Source of the DNA: Colwellia sp. 39_35_sub15_T18
GTDB lineage: Bacteria; Pseudomonadota; Gammaproteobacteria; Enterobacterales; Alteromonadaceae
Assembly (NCBI GenBank): GCA_002162675.1
Contig: MAAE01000052.1
Span: 1-64,000 of the forward strand
DNA length: 64,000 bases
Reading direction: 5' to 3'
Shown: one piece after another, positions 6,802 to 15,823 of the stretch
Position numbering within the stretch: the first letter of the stretch is position 1
Layout: each line of letters begins with the position of its first letter
Notes under the pieces: model-generated
What the model was told of the DNA's origin: nothing
The model's input: only the letters and a program-made list of their open reading frames with translations
Database searches by the model: none
Translations under genes and position numbers: made by a program

Positions 6802-7070
6802 ATTATAAACTTTCCTCTATATGGGGATTTATTGGTGTCGTAATTGGGATATGTTCCTTTTTATTTAATTACTACATGGTTCCAGTGTCATTACCGGGAT
6901 ATAAAGTGTTCGTTGCACCAGCTATGTTCACCCTCAGTTTTTTCAGTGAGGAAACTTATTTTATTCCCAAAATGATACTTTTTCTTTTTGGCCAATTTAT
7001 AGGTTACTTTTTAATTGCTTGTATTGTTCAAACAATTAAAAAGACAGGTATGTCGGATACTAAGTCATAG
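6792..7070 (+). CDS. Small membrane protein of unknown function
   Basis: An open frame of 92 residues starting at TTG 6792 (or GTG 6795), with no strong ribosome site. Residues 10-32 (WGFIGVVIGICSFLFNYYMV) and 59-83 (MILFLFGQFIGYFLIACIVQ) are clear hydrophobic membrane spans. A middle segment (VFVAPAMFTLSFFS) is a third, weaker one. The C-terminus KKTGMSDTKS is polar. I do not recognise the family. It is probably a cassette-borne inner-membrane protein. The start overlaps the end of the broken toxin. The following 280 bp to the M20 gene hold only a faint attC-like piece around 7080-7140. Confidence 0.5.
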   Translation: MVLNYKLSSIWGFIGVVIGICSFLFNYYMVPVSLPGYKVFVAPAMFTLSFFSEETYFIPKMILFLFGQFIGYFLIACIVQTIKKTGMSDTKS

Positions 7071-7354
7071 CAAGCAAATAAATCAGGAAAATAACAGTTG
7101 ACCATTTGTGAGGCTATCTCACTTCAATGGAGTACTCTAAATAGAGTTTACCAATGGAAAATAAAAGAATTTTTATCCGCTATAGCTGGGACTCAAAGAG
7201 TCATAAGAGTGGGCATTAAAGTTATCTAATCAGTTAAATGAATAGTTTGAATTATAACGACTATTTTTAAACTCCAAAAAAAACAAAAAAGCTACTAAAC
7301 GTCCTAAGCTAGCAGCTTCAAGTTCACTCAATGGCTCGGCAAAACATGCCTTTT

Positions 7355-8503
7355 TCAGGCCACTTTTTCTATATTATTTACCGATATTTTCCCATTAAAA
7401 TGAGCCAGTATCTTGGTTACATCATCAACCCTGTTGATAAAGCTTTCTTTATTGGCTCGTTCATGAATAGTGTGATCACCGTCACCAAAAGGCCCAAACC
7501 CGTCTAGTGTGGGAATGCCCATTGCAGAGACAGTATTTGCATCACTCACACCACCACGTTTTTCTACCTTTAACGGGCGACCAATTAGATCTTCAAGCTC
7601 CTTAATCAACAGCGCTTGTTTATTGCTCATTTGCATAACATCTCGCTGTAAGCCACCAGTGAATGAGGACTTTACGCCATTAATAAATGGCGTGGTTGCA
7701 ATACGTTCAATTTCACTCAGTACTCGCTCTTTCTCGGTTTTATTGTTGAATCTGGCTTCGACCGTAATAGTCGCATGCGGAGATATGGTATTGGCGCCAA
7801 TGCCGCCTGACATCTTGCCGGTATTGACTGTGGTACCAAAACTATTGCGAGTTAGTGCCGTAAGTTCAATAATGAGATGAGCTGCGGCTAAATTTGCGTT
7901 GATGCCAGCGTGATAGTGGTTACCCGCATGTGCTGCTTTACCTGTTATGCTGATCTGATAAGTCGCTACACCTTTGCGCGCAATAACTACCTCGTTTTCA
8001 GGGCCCGCAGCTTCAAATACAAGGCAAAGATCATAATCTTTGGCGATTTCTTGGGTTAAGTATTTGCTATCGTCACTGCCACTTTCTTCATCGCTGACCA
8101 TCAAAACATCAATATTGGCGACATGGCCAAAATCCTTGTAAACCTGTCTTAACGCTGAAAGAGCAACATAATTCCCCCCCTTCATATCGCAAACACCAGG
8201 GCCATAAATCCATTCAGGGTCTTCATGAAAAGCTTCAAAAGTGCCGGGCGGAAATACAGTGTCAAAATGCCCGAGCAGCAGTACTTTTTTACCTTTTCTC
8301 TTTGCGGATTTATAGAGAATATGATCACCAATGTCTGCACGGCGATGGCGTTCTATAGTGAACCCTATTGCTGCCATCCATTGGCTATAAAGCTTACCAA
8401 CTTGATCTACACCCGCTTTATTTTGGGTGTAGGAATTTATTTCAACGAGTTGAGCTAATTCTGTAAAGTTAACTAACCGCTTGGATTTTTTTTCTTCAGA
8501 CAT
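7355..8503 (-). CDS. M20-family metallopeptidase (carboxypeptidase G2-like)
   Basis: A 382-residue dizinc hydrolase of the M20 family, closest in layout to carboxypeptidase G2 / glutamate carboxypeptidases that remove C-terminal Glu or split peptide-like amides. The metal and catalytic motifs are all present: LGHFDTVFPPG, YGPGVCDMKGG, SDEESGSDD with the catalytic and bridging Glu, FEAAGPENE, and GFGPFGDGDHTIHERA with the last His. The lid domain contains GKAAHAGNHYHAG. There is no signal peptide, so it is cytoplasmic. The ATG at 8503 has AAAGGA at the right distance. An upstream in-frame ATG at 8527 is less likely. It is divergent from the ATP-grasp operon, with 216 bp between. Confidence 0.88.
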   Translation of the reverse strand: MSEEKKSKRLVNFTELAQLVEINSYTQNKAGVDQVGKLYSQWMAAIGFTIERHRRADIGDHILYKSAKRKGKKVLLLGHFDTVFPPGTFEAFHEDPEWIYGPGVCDMKGGNYVALSALRQVYKDFGHVANIDVLMVSDEESGSDDSKYLTQEIAKDYDLCLVFEAAGPENEVVIARKGVATYQISITGKAAHAGNHYHAGINANLAAAHLIIELTALTRNSFGTTVNTGKMSGGIGANTISPHATITVEARFNNKTEKERVLSEIERIATTPFINGVKSSFTGGLQRDVMQMSNKQALLIKELEDLIGRPLKVEKRGGVSDANTVSAMGIPTLDGFGPFGDGDHTIHERANKESFINRVDDVTKILAHFNGKISVNNIEKVA

Positions 8504-8719
8504 GACCATTCCTTTTTGTCTAAACACTTACGTATTTCACTAAAGAAATAAGACATTCTGATGACAAAAAAATGAAGTTTTTTGTCAAATAACCTTTCGT
8601 CATACACCTGTAACAACCACTACTTAGGCTACAAGTTAATGCTGGATTTATAACCAAATAAATAATCAGGCTGTATAAGTAGTTAGCTGATATGAAAGTA
8701 ACGAGAAAAGGATTTAGGC

Positions 8720-9661
8720 ATGTCGAGATACACGGTTGGAATGTGGTTGTATAAGAATGGCGGAGGTCAGCTTATACAAGATGAAATGGTCAGAAAGTTA
8801 AAAGCGCGTGATATTGATGTTATTACTGAATTGAACCTGACTAATGCTATGGCAGCAGATGGACATATACTGTGTAAAAAAGTGGCCATGGAAGAGCTTG
8901 ATTTGTTTTTTTCTTACAACGCAGGAAAGCAAACTCAATATCAACTGTACTTATATCAAATTTTAAATGAGTCTGTGCCCTGTATCAATAACTTTGACTC
9001 ATTTGCACTAACAGAAGATAAATTTCGAACCTCACATAAACTGACACAAGCTGGCATTGTTACGCCTGAATATAAAATGTTGAAGTGTAGCGATAAGAAA
9101 AAACTAAAAAAAACCATGCAAGATTGGGGCGGCAAGCTGATATATAAGCCTACCGATGGCTGGGGAGGCATGGGCATTGTCAAAATAGAGAATGAATCAT
9201 CCCTAGAGATGTTGTTTCCCTTCTTAGATCAAACCAATATTCCTTATTTTTATATTGAAAAGTACATCAACTACGATATGACTGATTTTCGTATCGATAT
9301 TGTTGATGGTCAATATGTAAGTTGTTACGGCCGACGTGCACCCAGTGATAGCTGGAAAACGAATGTCACTAGCGGCGGCAGTGTGATGTTACGTGAACCA
9401 AACACTGAGGCGGTTGATTTAGCCATAAAAGCGGCGGCTGTTACAGGTCTTGAAATAGCGGGGGTTGATCTTATTTACGACCTTGAAAAAGAGCGATATG
9501 TGGTGTTAGAAGTCAATGCTATCCCAGCCTTTGCAACCCCAGACCAACAACAGCTAGGGTTAGATTTCAACCATAATAAAGTGAATAAAATAGTTGATTT
9601 AATTGAGCGTAAAGTAAGTCAGCAAAATATCTCCAATTTACAGGTCGTAGGAATGAAATAA
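8720..9661 (+). CDS. ATP-grasp (RimK-like) ligase 1
   Basis: A 313-residue ATP-grasp enzyme, a fold that joins a carboxylate to an amine through an acyl-phosphate. Visible elements are the N-terminal lobe with NNFDSFALTEDKFRTSHKLT (res 94-113), the nucleotide-binding KLIYKPTDGWGGMGIVKI (res 139-156), YIEKYINYDMTDFRIDIVDG (res 178-197), and the metal site near IAGVDLIYD...VVLEVNAIPAF (res 247-275) with its E-x-N-x-x-P motif. The order matches RimK/LysX-type enzymes. It has an AAAAGGA ribosome site. Its stop overlaps the next ATP-grasp gene by one base (TAATG). The substrate is unknown. Confidence 0.85.
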   Translation: MSRYTVGMWLYKNGGGQLIQDEMVRKLKARDIDVITELNLTNAMAADGHILCKKVAMEELDLFFSYNAGKQTQYQLYLYQILNESVPCINNFDSFALTEDKFRTSHKLTQAGIVTPEYKMLKCSDKKKLKKTMQDWGGKLIYKPTDGWGGMGIVKIENESSLEMLFPFLDQTNIPYFYIEKYINYDMTDFRIDIVDGQYVSCYGRRAPSDSWKTNVTSGGSVMLREPNTEAVDLAIKAAAVTGLEIAGVDLIYDLEKERYVVLEVNAIPAFATPDQQQLGLDFNHNKVNKIVDLIERKVSQQNISNLQVVGMK

Positions 9662-11070
9662 TGAAAAGCCCTAATCAATTACCCACAATAGGTTTTGTAT
9701 ATTTAGATCACGTAATGCGTTTTTTCGACCGTTCAAATTTTAAAGGCTGGCCAGATAAAATTGAACAAGTTGTTTATCACTGGGGAAACGATAAACAGCG
9801 CTTTATCAACGACGTTAAGCGTAAAAAAATAACTGTGCTCATTGGTAATATACCTGCCACGGCCTATGAAACTTTTCGCGAAATTAGCCGCGCTTTGCCT
9901 GAGGTGCAGTTTATTCCCTCTCTTGATGCCCAGTTTTCTAATAAATCAAAAGAAAATGTCACCAATTTTTGTAAAAAGTACAACCTACCTATCCCTAATA
10001 CCGATGTTTTTTATGAGCTTAACGAAGCAACTGACTATTTAAAGCAATGTAAATATCCAAAAATAATTAAAAAGTCATACGGTCCGTCAAATTACGGAGG
10101 CTATTTTGTTCATAAAGTGGATAACTTTAAAGAAGCCGAGTTATTGATTGCTCAAAAGAAATATTACCCCGTTTACGTGCAAGAATTCGTGCCTATGGTT
10201 GCTGATATTCGTGTCATGCTTATTGGCCATAAACCTGTTTGTGCGTTTTGGCGCCGCCCGCCAGAAGGAGAGTGGCTAACCAATACTAGCCAAGGCGGTG
10301 CAATGGATTATCAAAATGTACCTCAACGCGCGTTAGATATTGCGGTATTAGCATCAAAGTCTGCCAATGCAGAATATTGGGCTTGTGATATTGCCTTAGG
10401 TAATGATGGCGAATACCGTATTTTAGAGTGTGCGACCGCCTTTGCCGCGTTTCCCTATATTAGGGATTGGATAGGTCAATATTTAATGTGGTTACTAGCC
10501 GCAGATCATTTTAAAAAGCCTTATATCCCGATGTTAAATTGGGAAGAATTAGGAAAAATAGACAGTCGTTTATTAAGAACAATGCGGCAAATATCTTTCT
10601 CAAAACCTAGTATTTCAGAGGATTGTGGCGACCGCTTAATTCAGCAAAATCAAGAGCTGTATCAACTGTTGCCAATAGAGCTTAGAGCCTTTGAAGAGTG
10701 GCCAAGTGAAGCATGGAATTTTCAAGATAATTACCTCTCCAAACTCGTGGTTGATGCCTGCCAGAAAGTGATGGCCGCAAAAGAAGACAGCCTTGAAGAA
10801 GTTGAGCGTGGCGATACTAATGAGAATTCACCTTATGTGGATATTAATGAGTCAGCGTTAATAGAATTTTTTAACTCTGTAACGGGTATTGGCAAGCAGC
10901 TTTACCCGATGATTATTGAGCAGTTAGGTGTCGATGGAACGATAGACGCGCTTAACCAAAACCCTCATTTATTATTAAAAGTAAAAGGGTTAAAAGAGAA
11001 GAAGCTGCAAAACATCATGCTCTGTTGGCAGAAATTTATTGCTCTACATGAAAACAACATATTTCGCTGA
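9661..11070 (+). CDS. ATP-grasp ligase 2 with C-terminal helix-hairpin-helix region
   Basis: A 469-residue protein. The first 290 residues form an ATP-grasp domain: KIIKKSYGPSNYGGYFVHKV (res 137-156), VYVQEFVPMVADIRVMLIG (res 171-189), then the metal-site strand EYRILECATAFAAFPYI. The Glu-Asn pair of typical ATP-grasp enzymes is altered to E-C-A here, so its chemistry may differ. Residues 395-465 are a separate helical segment (GIGKQLYPMIIEQLG, ALNQNPHLLLKVKGLKEKK) resembling a tandem helix-hairpin-helix unit as in RecD2-type proteins. It sits between ATP-grasp 1 (overlap TAATG) and the M14 peptidase (23 bp gap) in one operon. Confidence 0.8.
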   Translation: MKSPNQLPTIGFVYLDHVMRFFDRSNFKGWPDKIEQVVYHWGNDKQRFINDVKRKKITVLIGNIPATAYETFREISRALPEVQFIPSLDAQFSNKSKENVTNFCKKYNLPIPNTDVFYELNEATDYLKQCKYPKIIKKSYGPSNYGGYFVHKVDNFKEAELLIAQKKYYPVYVQEFVPMVADIRVMLIGHKPVCAFWRRPPEGEWLTNTSQGGAMDYQNVPQRALDIAVLASKSANAEYWACDIALGNDGEYRILECATAFAAFPYIRDWIGQYLMWLLAADHFKKPYIPMLNWEELGKIDSRLLRTMRQISFSKPSISEDCGDRLIQQNQELYQLLPIELRAFEEWPSEAWNFQDNYLSKLVVDACQKVMAAKEDSLEEVERGDTNENSPYVDINESALIEFFNSVTGIGKQLYPMIIEQLGVDGTIDALNQNPHLLLKVKGLKEKKLQNIMLCWQKFIALHENNIFR

Positions 11071-11093
11071 TACTCAAGCACAGGACATTTTTA

Positions 11094-13736
11094 ATGAAGA
11101 AGCAATACACCTCATACCCAGAAACCATGGCATTTATTGAGCAATGCATGGCTGAACATCCTCACTTAATTCGACTGCAAACCATTGGCCAAACATGGGA
11201 GCAAAGGCCCATTGTGCTTGTTACTATCTCTTTGGATGTTGAATATGCTCAGAATAAACCTGCTTTACTGTATACCGGAACCATTCATGCACGAGAATGG
11301 ATTGGCAATGAATTGGCAATAAAGTTTATTGATTACGTGATTAAAAATTATCGTTTTAACCCTAAATTAAAAGAGGCGTTAACACGTAATACCCTTTATA
11401 TGGTGCCTTGCTTAAACCCTGATGGTTTTGAATATTCTCGCAATCATTTTTCTTTTTGGCGAAAAAATAGAAGAGATAATGGCGATGGTACTTTTGGTGT
11501 TGATTTAAATCGAAATTTTTCAGTTAAGTTTCGCCATTCCATAGACACGGGTTCCAATATCTATTCAGGGCCTCACGCTTTTTCAGAGCCTGAAACCAGT
11601 GCGATTAGAGACTTTGTACTGAGTCATCAAAACATCACGCTGGCATTAGATTATCATTCTCAAGGCAATGTTTTTTTCCCTGCACATAAATTTAACCATG
11701 AAAACGAGATTGAAGGCACAGATCTCAATGTTTTATGCGCAAATATGAATCGCGAGATCTTTAAGGTTACCGGCAGAAAATACGGTATTCATCGCGGTAA
11801 GCCGCCGACTAATTTAATTCACGGTAGTGGCAGAGAGTATTACTATTCACTGGGGATATTGTCTACCGTCGTTGAAGTGGGTACTCGTAACATACCTGAT
11901 TACCTCGTTAATATGTCACAGAGTGTTGATGAAAACATACCTGCTGTGCTACATGCGTTATCTGAATCAATAAACTATTCGGGCTTAGCGCCTAAACGAC
12001 CAGAGCAATTTTCATTAATTAATATTGACGATAATAGTGTCAGCTTAAGTTGGTGCTATCAAAGTGATATGGAAGTGAACTTTGAGGTTTATCGTGCCCT
12101 ACAACCTAAGTCTCCCTGTTGTGATGAAACATTAGTGGCAATCACAAGAGATACTCAATTTACTGACGTACAACTGAAGAGTGGTCAGCCTTATTTTTAC
12201 AATATTCGCGCTGTAGATAGAGTTACTAAAATAAAATCGGGTTTTTCACCTGAGCTTAGAATAAAAACCAACCTTGCCAATGATGAATACTCCCGATCTT
12301 TTTTTCCATCAACCCAAGAGGTTGGCTATGTTGGCCAATACACGCTAGATAATAATAAAGATCATTTTGGCCATAACTCTTTGTTTGTCGGTGTGAATAA
12401 ACGTAAAGGTATATGTTATGGCGTTATTGAGTTTAACCTTAATAATATGCAACATGACGCTATTATAAAATCGACTCGATTCTCCTTATACCCGATGAAC
12501 CGCGTTAATGCCAAAGTAGAGAATTTTGGTGAATGGACGGTTTCTTTACTCAATGCTGAAGAAATAGATGATATCAGTAGTTTTTCTCAAATTCATGCGG
12601 CAACGCCCATGCAAACCTTAGGACACGCAATTGAGTCAGATCAACTGACGCAAGGTATATGGAGTGAATGGCACTTTAATATTGCTGAGCGACATTTACT
12701 TGAACAAGCAATAAAAGCCGGCAAAATCATTTTGCGTATTGAAGGCCCTAAACAGTTACCTTTAGGGGCTGATTCACAAATTATGCAGTTTGATATCGGT
12801 TATGGAAAATTTGGTGCCGGCATTCATTATCGCCCTAATTTGCAGTTAATTTATACCCGTACACCGAAAAAATTGCAATTGACACCAATAGCGTTAAACA
12901 CCATAACCACCACAGACGTGCATGAAAACACTTTAAGTTCAGGCTTTGATAAACAAGGGGAGATCATTTACGGTCAAATGGCTTTTACTCTAGCTGAGCT
13001 ACCTGAAGCCTATAAAACGGTTATCACCAATGCCTATCTTATTATGCGAAATAAAACCTCGCTTACCACCAAACGAGATACACGTTTCACCATCGAATTA
13101 GCCGAATTAAAAGACATAGACTTTAAGAGTGTCAAAAATCGCAAAAAACGCGAATTTATTGGTTATGAAGTCAGTAACCAACAATTGAAAGCAAAAGACT
13201 CTCACCACTTTATTTTTGATAGCTACTGTAAATATCATCTAGAAAAGCTTCATCAAAACAATAACCCCTGCTACCTCATTATTAGAGCAACAGCGGCTTC
13301 CACAGAATATGATGAAGTGATTGAATGGGCAGGCGATGGCGATGCCGAAAGTCCACAGTTAGTGATTGAATACATAGAGCGTAGGAAAACACCAATACCT
13401 CCCGTTAATGATCTAAAAGCTAGCGTTGAAAATGGTATGATCAAGCTGATGTGGAATAATCCTGATGACGAAGACTTTGTTGGTAGCTTTGTTGTGCGAA
13501 ATCGTTTTCATCCACCTAAGTCACCTTATGACGGCGTTAAACTGTATGGCGGCCCCGACAATTACACCTATGATAACTTTGCTAATGCCAATATAGAAAA
13601 ATATTATTCGGTATTTAGTTATGATGACGTGCCTAACTTTTCAGAGCCAGCCAGCATACAATATATTGCTAAGGAAGGGTTCTCCATAATTGAGCAAGAG
13701 TATGAGCCACAAGATGACGACGAAGAAATAAGTTAG
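11094..13736 (+). CDS. Leaderless M14 zinc carboxypeptidase with FN3 and DNRLRE-like domains
   Basis: The 880-residue protein begins directly with an M14 peptidase domain (res 1-295). The zinc ligands are in TGTIHAREWIGNE (HxxE) and LDYHSQGN (His). Substrate-binding motifs are PCLNPDGFEYS, the Arg of KNRRDN, and VDLNRNF. The catalytic Glu is in VVEVGTRN. After it come a fibronectin III-like domain (about 300-390), two DNRLRE-like beta domains (about 395-600 and 605-765), another FN3-like domain (770-865) and an acidic tail. There is no signal peptide, unusual for M14 enzymes with such appendages. As third gene after two ATP-grasp ligases, it may trim or cleave their product. AGGAC precedes the ATG. 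Confidence 0.85.
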   Translation: MKKQYTSYPETMAFIEQCMAEHPHLIRLQTIGQTWEQRPIVLVTISLDVEYAQNKPALLYTGTIHAREWIGNELAIKFIDYVIKNYRFNPKLKEALTRNTLYMVPCLNPDGFEYSRNHFSFWRKNRRDNGDGTFGVDLNRNFSVKFRHSIDTGSNIYSGPHAFSEPETSAIRDFVLSHQNITLALDYHSQGNVFFPAHKFNHENEIEGTDLNVLCANMNREIFKVTGRKYGIHRGKPPTNLIHGSGREYYYSLGILSTVVEVGTRNIPDYLVNMSQSVDENIPAVLHALSESINYSGLAPKRPEQFSLINIDDNSVSLSWCYQSDMEVNFEVYRALQPKSPCCDETLVAITRDTQFTDVQLKSGQPYFYNIRAVDRVTKIKSGFSPELRIKTNLANDEYSRSFFPSTQEVGYVGQYTLDNNKDHFGHNSLFVGVNKRKGICYGVIEFNLNNMQHDAIIKSTRFSLYPMNRVNAKVENFGEWTVSLLNAEEIDDISSFSQIHAATPMQTLGHAIESDQLTQGIWSEWHFNIAERHLLEQAIKAGKIILRIEGPKQLPLGADSQIMQFDIGYGKFGAGIHYRPNLQLIYTRTPKKLQLTPIALNTITTTDVHENTLSSGFDKQGEIIYGQMAFTLAELPEAYKTVITNAYLIMRNKTSLTTKRDTRFTIELAELKDIDFKSVKNRKKREFIGYEVSNQQLKAKDSHHFIFDSYCKYHLEKLHQNNNPCYLIIRATAASTEYDEVIEWAGDGDAESPQLVIEYIERRKTPIPPVNDLKASVENGMIKLMWNNPDDEDFVGSFVVRNRFHPPKSPYDGVKLYGGPDNYTYDNFANANIEKYYSVFSYDDVPNFSEPASIQYIAKEGFSIIEQEYEPQDDDEEIS

Positions 13737-13755
13737 CCAATTTGTATCACTATTC

Positions 13756-13802
13756 AAAGTCAGTTATTATTTTTAGAATTAACAAGCACAATAACTGACT
13801 TT
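13756..13802 (+). terminator. 13-bp inverted repeat after the M14 gene
   Basis: AAAGTCAGTTATT and AATAACTGACTTT are perfect inverted copies separated by 21 bp. The sequence starts 20 bp after the M14 stop and ends 37 bp before the MerR gene. There is no long T-run, so it may be a terminator of the ATP-grasp operon or an operator for the regulator. Confidence 0.5.
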
Positions 13803-13838
13803 AAATTAATCAATCACTTAAATGCCTACCAAATAATT

Positions 13839-14216
13839 ATGAATATTGGAAAACTGTCAAAGGAAGCGGAAGTAAGTGTTCGTACACTCCGTTATTACGA
13901 AGAAATTGGACTCATGCCTAAAGCAAAACGTCAGGGAATATATAGAGTATATGAGCAAGACGATTTTGATAAAGTAAAGTTTATTAAAAACGCCAAACAA
14001 CTGGGCTTCAGCCTGAAAGAAATACTTGAGTTTGTGCATATTTATAACAAACCAATAGAGAAGCGTTGTCAGGCTTCGTTGCAATTTGTTCGTGCAAAAG
14101 CTGAACTGGTTAAGTATGAGATATCTGCGCTTGAACAAAAATTGCAACGTTTAGAATTATTAGAAAATGACATAATGAATGTAATCTCTGAAAAGAGCCT
14201 TGACCCTCACGTATAG
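13839..14216 (+). CDS. MerR-family transcriptional regulator
   Basis: A 125-residue regulator with a MerR winged helix at the N-terminus: MNIGKLSKEAEVSVRTLRYY, EEIGLMPKAKR, GIYRVYEQDDFDKVKFI. It has a dimerising coiled coil toward the C-terminus (about res 80-118). One Cys (KRCQAS, res 68) is present where some metal-sensing members bind ligand, but a second Cys is missing, so the signal is not evident. It could control the downstream metallo-beta-lactamase-fold gene 69 bp away in the same direction, through a promoter with an elongated spacer as known for the family. Confidence 0.88.
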   Translation: MNIGKLSKEAEVSVRTLRYYEEIGLMPKAKRQGIYRVYEQDDFDKVKFIKNAKQLGFSLKEILEFVHIYNKPIEKRCQASLQFVRAKAELVKYEISALEQKLQRLELLENDIMNVISEKSLDPHV

Positions 14217-14285
14217 GTTAGACTTTATATTGCCTCACAATTAGTTTTCATTTTATTTTTGTAAGCTCAAATAGAGGTTTTCTTT

Positions 14286-15233
14286 ATGTTTATATCTTGG
14301 TCGCGATTTAAGTTACTTTTACTGATAATACCCTTGTTTCTAGTGCTTGTGGTACTGTGGTTGATGGCGCCAACTTCAAGCCAACCACAAATATCAATAT
14401 TCAAAACAAACATTCCAAAGTCGCAGAGCTGGGTACAGCTTTTAGCTAAACCGTCCCCTTTAGAATACCAATTAATTCATGCGGGTGATATCACGATTGA
14501 CCGCAATGACTTATTACAGAATGCGCCTGATAGTTGGGCTGATCGATATAAGCCAATTCCGGTTTTAAGCCACTGGCTTCGACATCCGGTTCATGGCGAG
14601 CTACTCATTGATGCCGCTTTTTCTAACAGTTTCAAAGAAGATAATACCGGTAGTTACTCTAGGATGATGAAAATGCTCGTTACCTTATCAAGCATTGAAA
14701 ATAAGTTAGAGCGTAGTTTAACTAGTCAATTACCTAATAACGGTACAGAGATTAAACAACTATTTATCACGCATTTTCATCCTGATCATACTGCTGGCCT
14801 TGACGATTTACCTGTTGATCTACCCGTGGTTGCGGGCTTATCTGAGTATGATTTTTTAGCGCGATTAACAAACGGTGACCTATTTGACCGCAGATCAAAC
14901 TGGTTGGCATTAGACTTTACTCAAGGCATTGAAGTCCCTCCTTTCAAAAAAGTGTTAGATGTTTTCGGTGATGGTTCTTTATTTGCTATCTCAACACCTG
15001 GACACACCGCTGGACACACCTCTTTTTTAATAAACGCTGCTCAAGGCGCGAAATTAATTGTCGGCGATGCCAGTCATTTTAGTTTTGGATTCAATAATAA
15101 CCTAGCACCGTCTGCAATAGGCGATGGCAATGCGCTATTAGCTAAAAAATCATTGTCTCAGCTGATTTTATTTAAAAAGCAATACCCAGAAGTAGAAGTT
15201 ATCTTAGGGCATGAGTTTCCTAATGATGAATAA
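14286..15233 (+). CDS. Membrane-anchored metallo-beta-lactamase-fold hydrolase
   Basis: A 315-residue protein with one N-terminal hydrophobic segment (res 8-28, LLLLIIPLFLVLVVLWLM) acting as anchor or uncleaved signal, then an MBL-fold domain. The zinc motif THFHPDHTAG (res 160-169, HxHxDH) is intact, followed by STPGHTAGHTSF (His), LIVGDASHF (bridging Asp) and LGHEFPND (last His). A dinuclear zinc hydrolase facing the periplasm is implied. Candidate activities include lactonase and glyoxalase II-like esterase; none can be chosen. A terminator-like hairpin follows at 15344. It may be regulated by the adjacent MerR protein. Confidence 0.85.
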   Translation: MFISWSRFKLLLLIIPLFLVLVVLWLMAPTSSQPQISIFKTNIPKSQSWVQLLAKPSPLEYQLIHAGDITIDRNDLLQNAPDSWADRYKPIPVLSHWLRHPVHGELLIDAAFSNSFKEDNTGSYSRMMKMLVTLSSIENKLERSLTSQLPNNGTEIKQLFITHFHPDHTAGLDDLPVDLPVVAGLSEYDFLARLTNGDLFDRRSNWLALDFTQGIEVPPFKKVLDVFGDGSLFAISTPGHTAGHTSFLINAAQGAKLIVGDASHFSFGFNNNLAPSAIGDGNALLAKKSLSQLILFKKQYPEVEVILGHEFPNDE

Positions 15234-15343
15234 AGTTAGCGGTGGTGGAAGTTACCTTTACAAAGTATGTGAAGAAGCTACATCTAATTGTTCAGATGAA
15301 GTTCCTGTCGCATTCTGATAACGAATAATTTCTAACATAGCTA

Positions 15344-15374
15344 CAATAAATCGGCCTCACAGGCCGACTTATTG
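15344..15374 (+). terminator. Probable bidirectional terminator
   Basis: CAATAAATCGGCCT, a CAC loop and AGGCCGACTTATTG form a 14-bp stem with one G-T type mismatch. It follows the MBL-fold gene by about 110 bp and precedes the regulatory region of the PEP-CTERM gene. Confidence 0.7.
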
Positions 15375-15476
15375 TATAAGTAGTATCGGCAACTACAATT
15401 TTTTATTACCGTGACTGTTGAACTACATGTAAAAGTGCTCCACTTAGAGCAATTAATTTCAATGAAATTAGCTCCT

Positions 15477-15679
15477 ATTTTTACTCATTAGCAAACTTTT
15501 AGTGAGTTATACCAATTAAAATAATCATTTCACCAATTTTATCCAATCTCTTGTGAATATACTTTTAATCCTATCAATCAGCAATGTCCGAAATAAATGT
15601 AGTCTAAATGGCCTTGCAGTTAAGAGAAATATAGCCGTATTGATGAGTAAAAATGTCAGCTTTTTTTACATTTTTACTC
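15477..15679 (+). promoter_or_regulatory. Putative enhancer sites upstream of the PEP-CTERM gene
   Basis: GAGTAAAAATGT (15645-15656) and ACATTTTTACTC (15668-15679) are a perfect 12-bp inverted repeat separated by 11 bp. A third copy of the ten-base half-site GAGTAAAAAT lies on the other strand at 15477-15486. The repeat sits about 65 bp upstream of a sigma-54-like promoter, the place expected for an enhancer-binding activator. PEP-CTERM genes in several proteobacteria depend on RpoN and the PrsK/PrsR pair, so PrsR is an inferred candidate ligand. Confidence 0.5.
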
Positions 15680-15740
15680 TTCTAATTTTGCTTTTTTAAA
15701 AATCTAAAAATAACAGATTGATTCAAATGAATATATTTTT

Positions 15741-15757
15741 TTGGTCTGAAATATGCG
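15741..15757 (+). promoter_or_regulatory. Sigma-54-like (-24/-12) promoter
   Basis: TTGGTCTGAAATATGCG contains the invariant GG (15743-15744) and GC (15755-15756) separated by 10 bp, as in RpoN promoters. The consensus match is fair around TTGG and weaker around the -12 element (TATGC). Transcription would start near 15768, giving a leader of about 55 nt before the ATG at 15824. Confidence 0.5.
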
Positions 15758-15823
15758 TAAATATTTATTAAATTCAATTATTAATTTAATAAATATTTTA
15801 ATAATAGCCGATAGGTGAAATAT

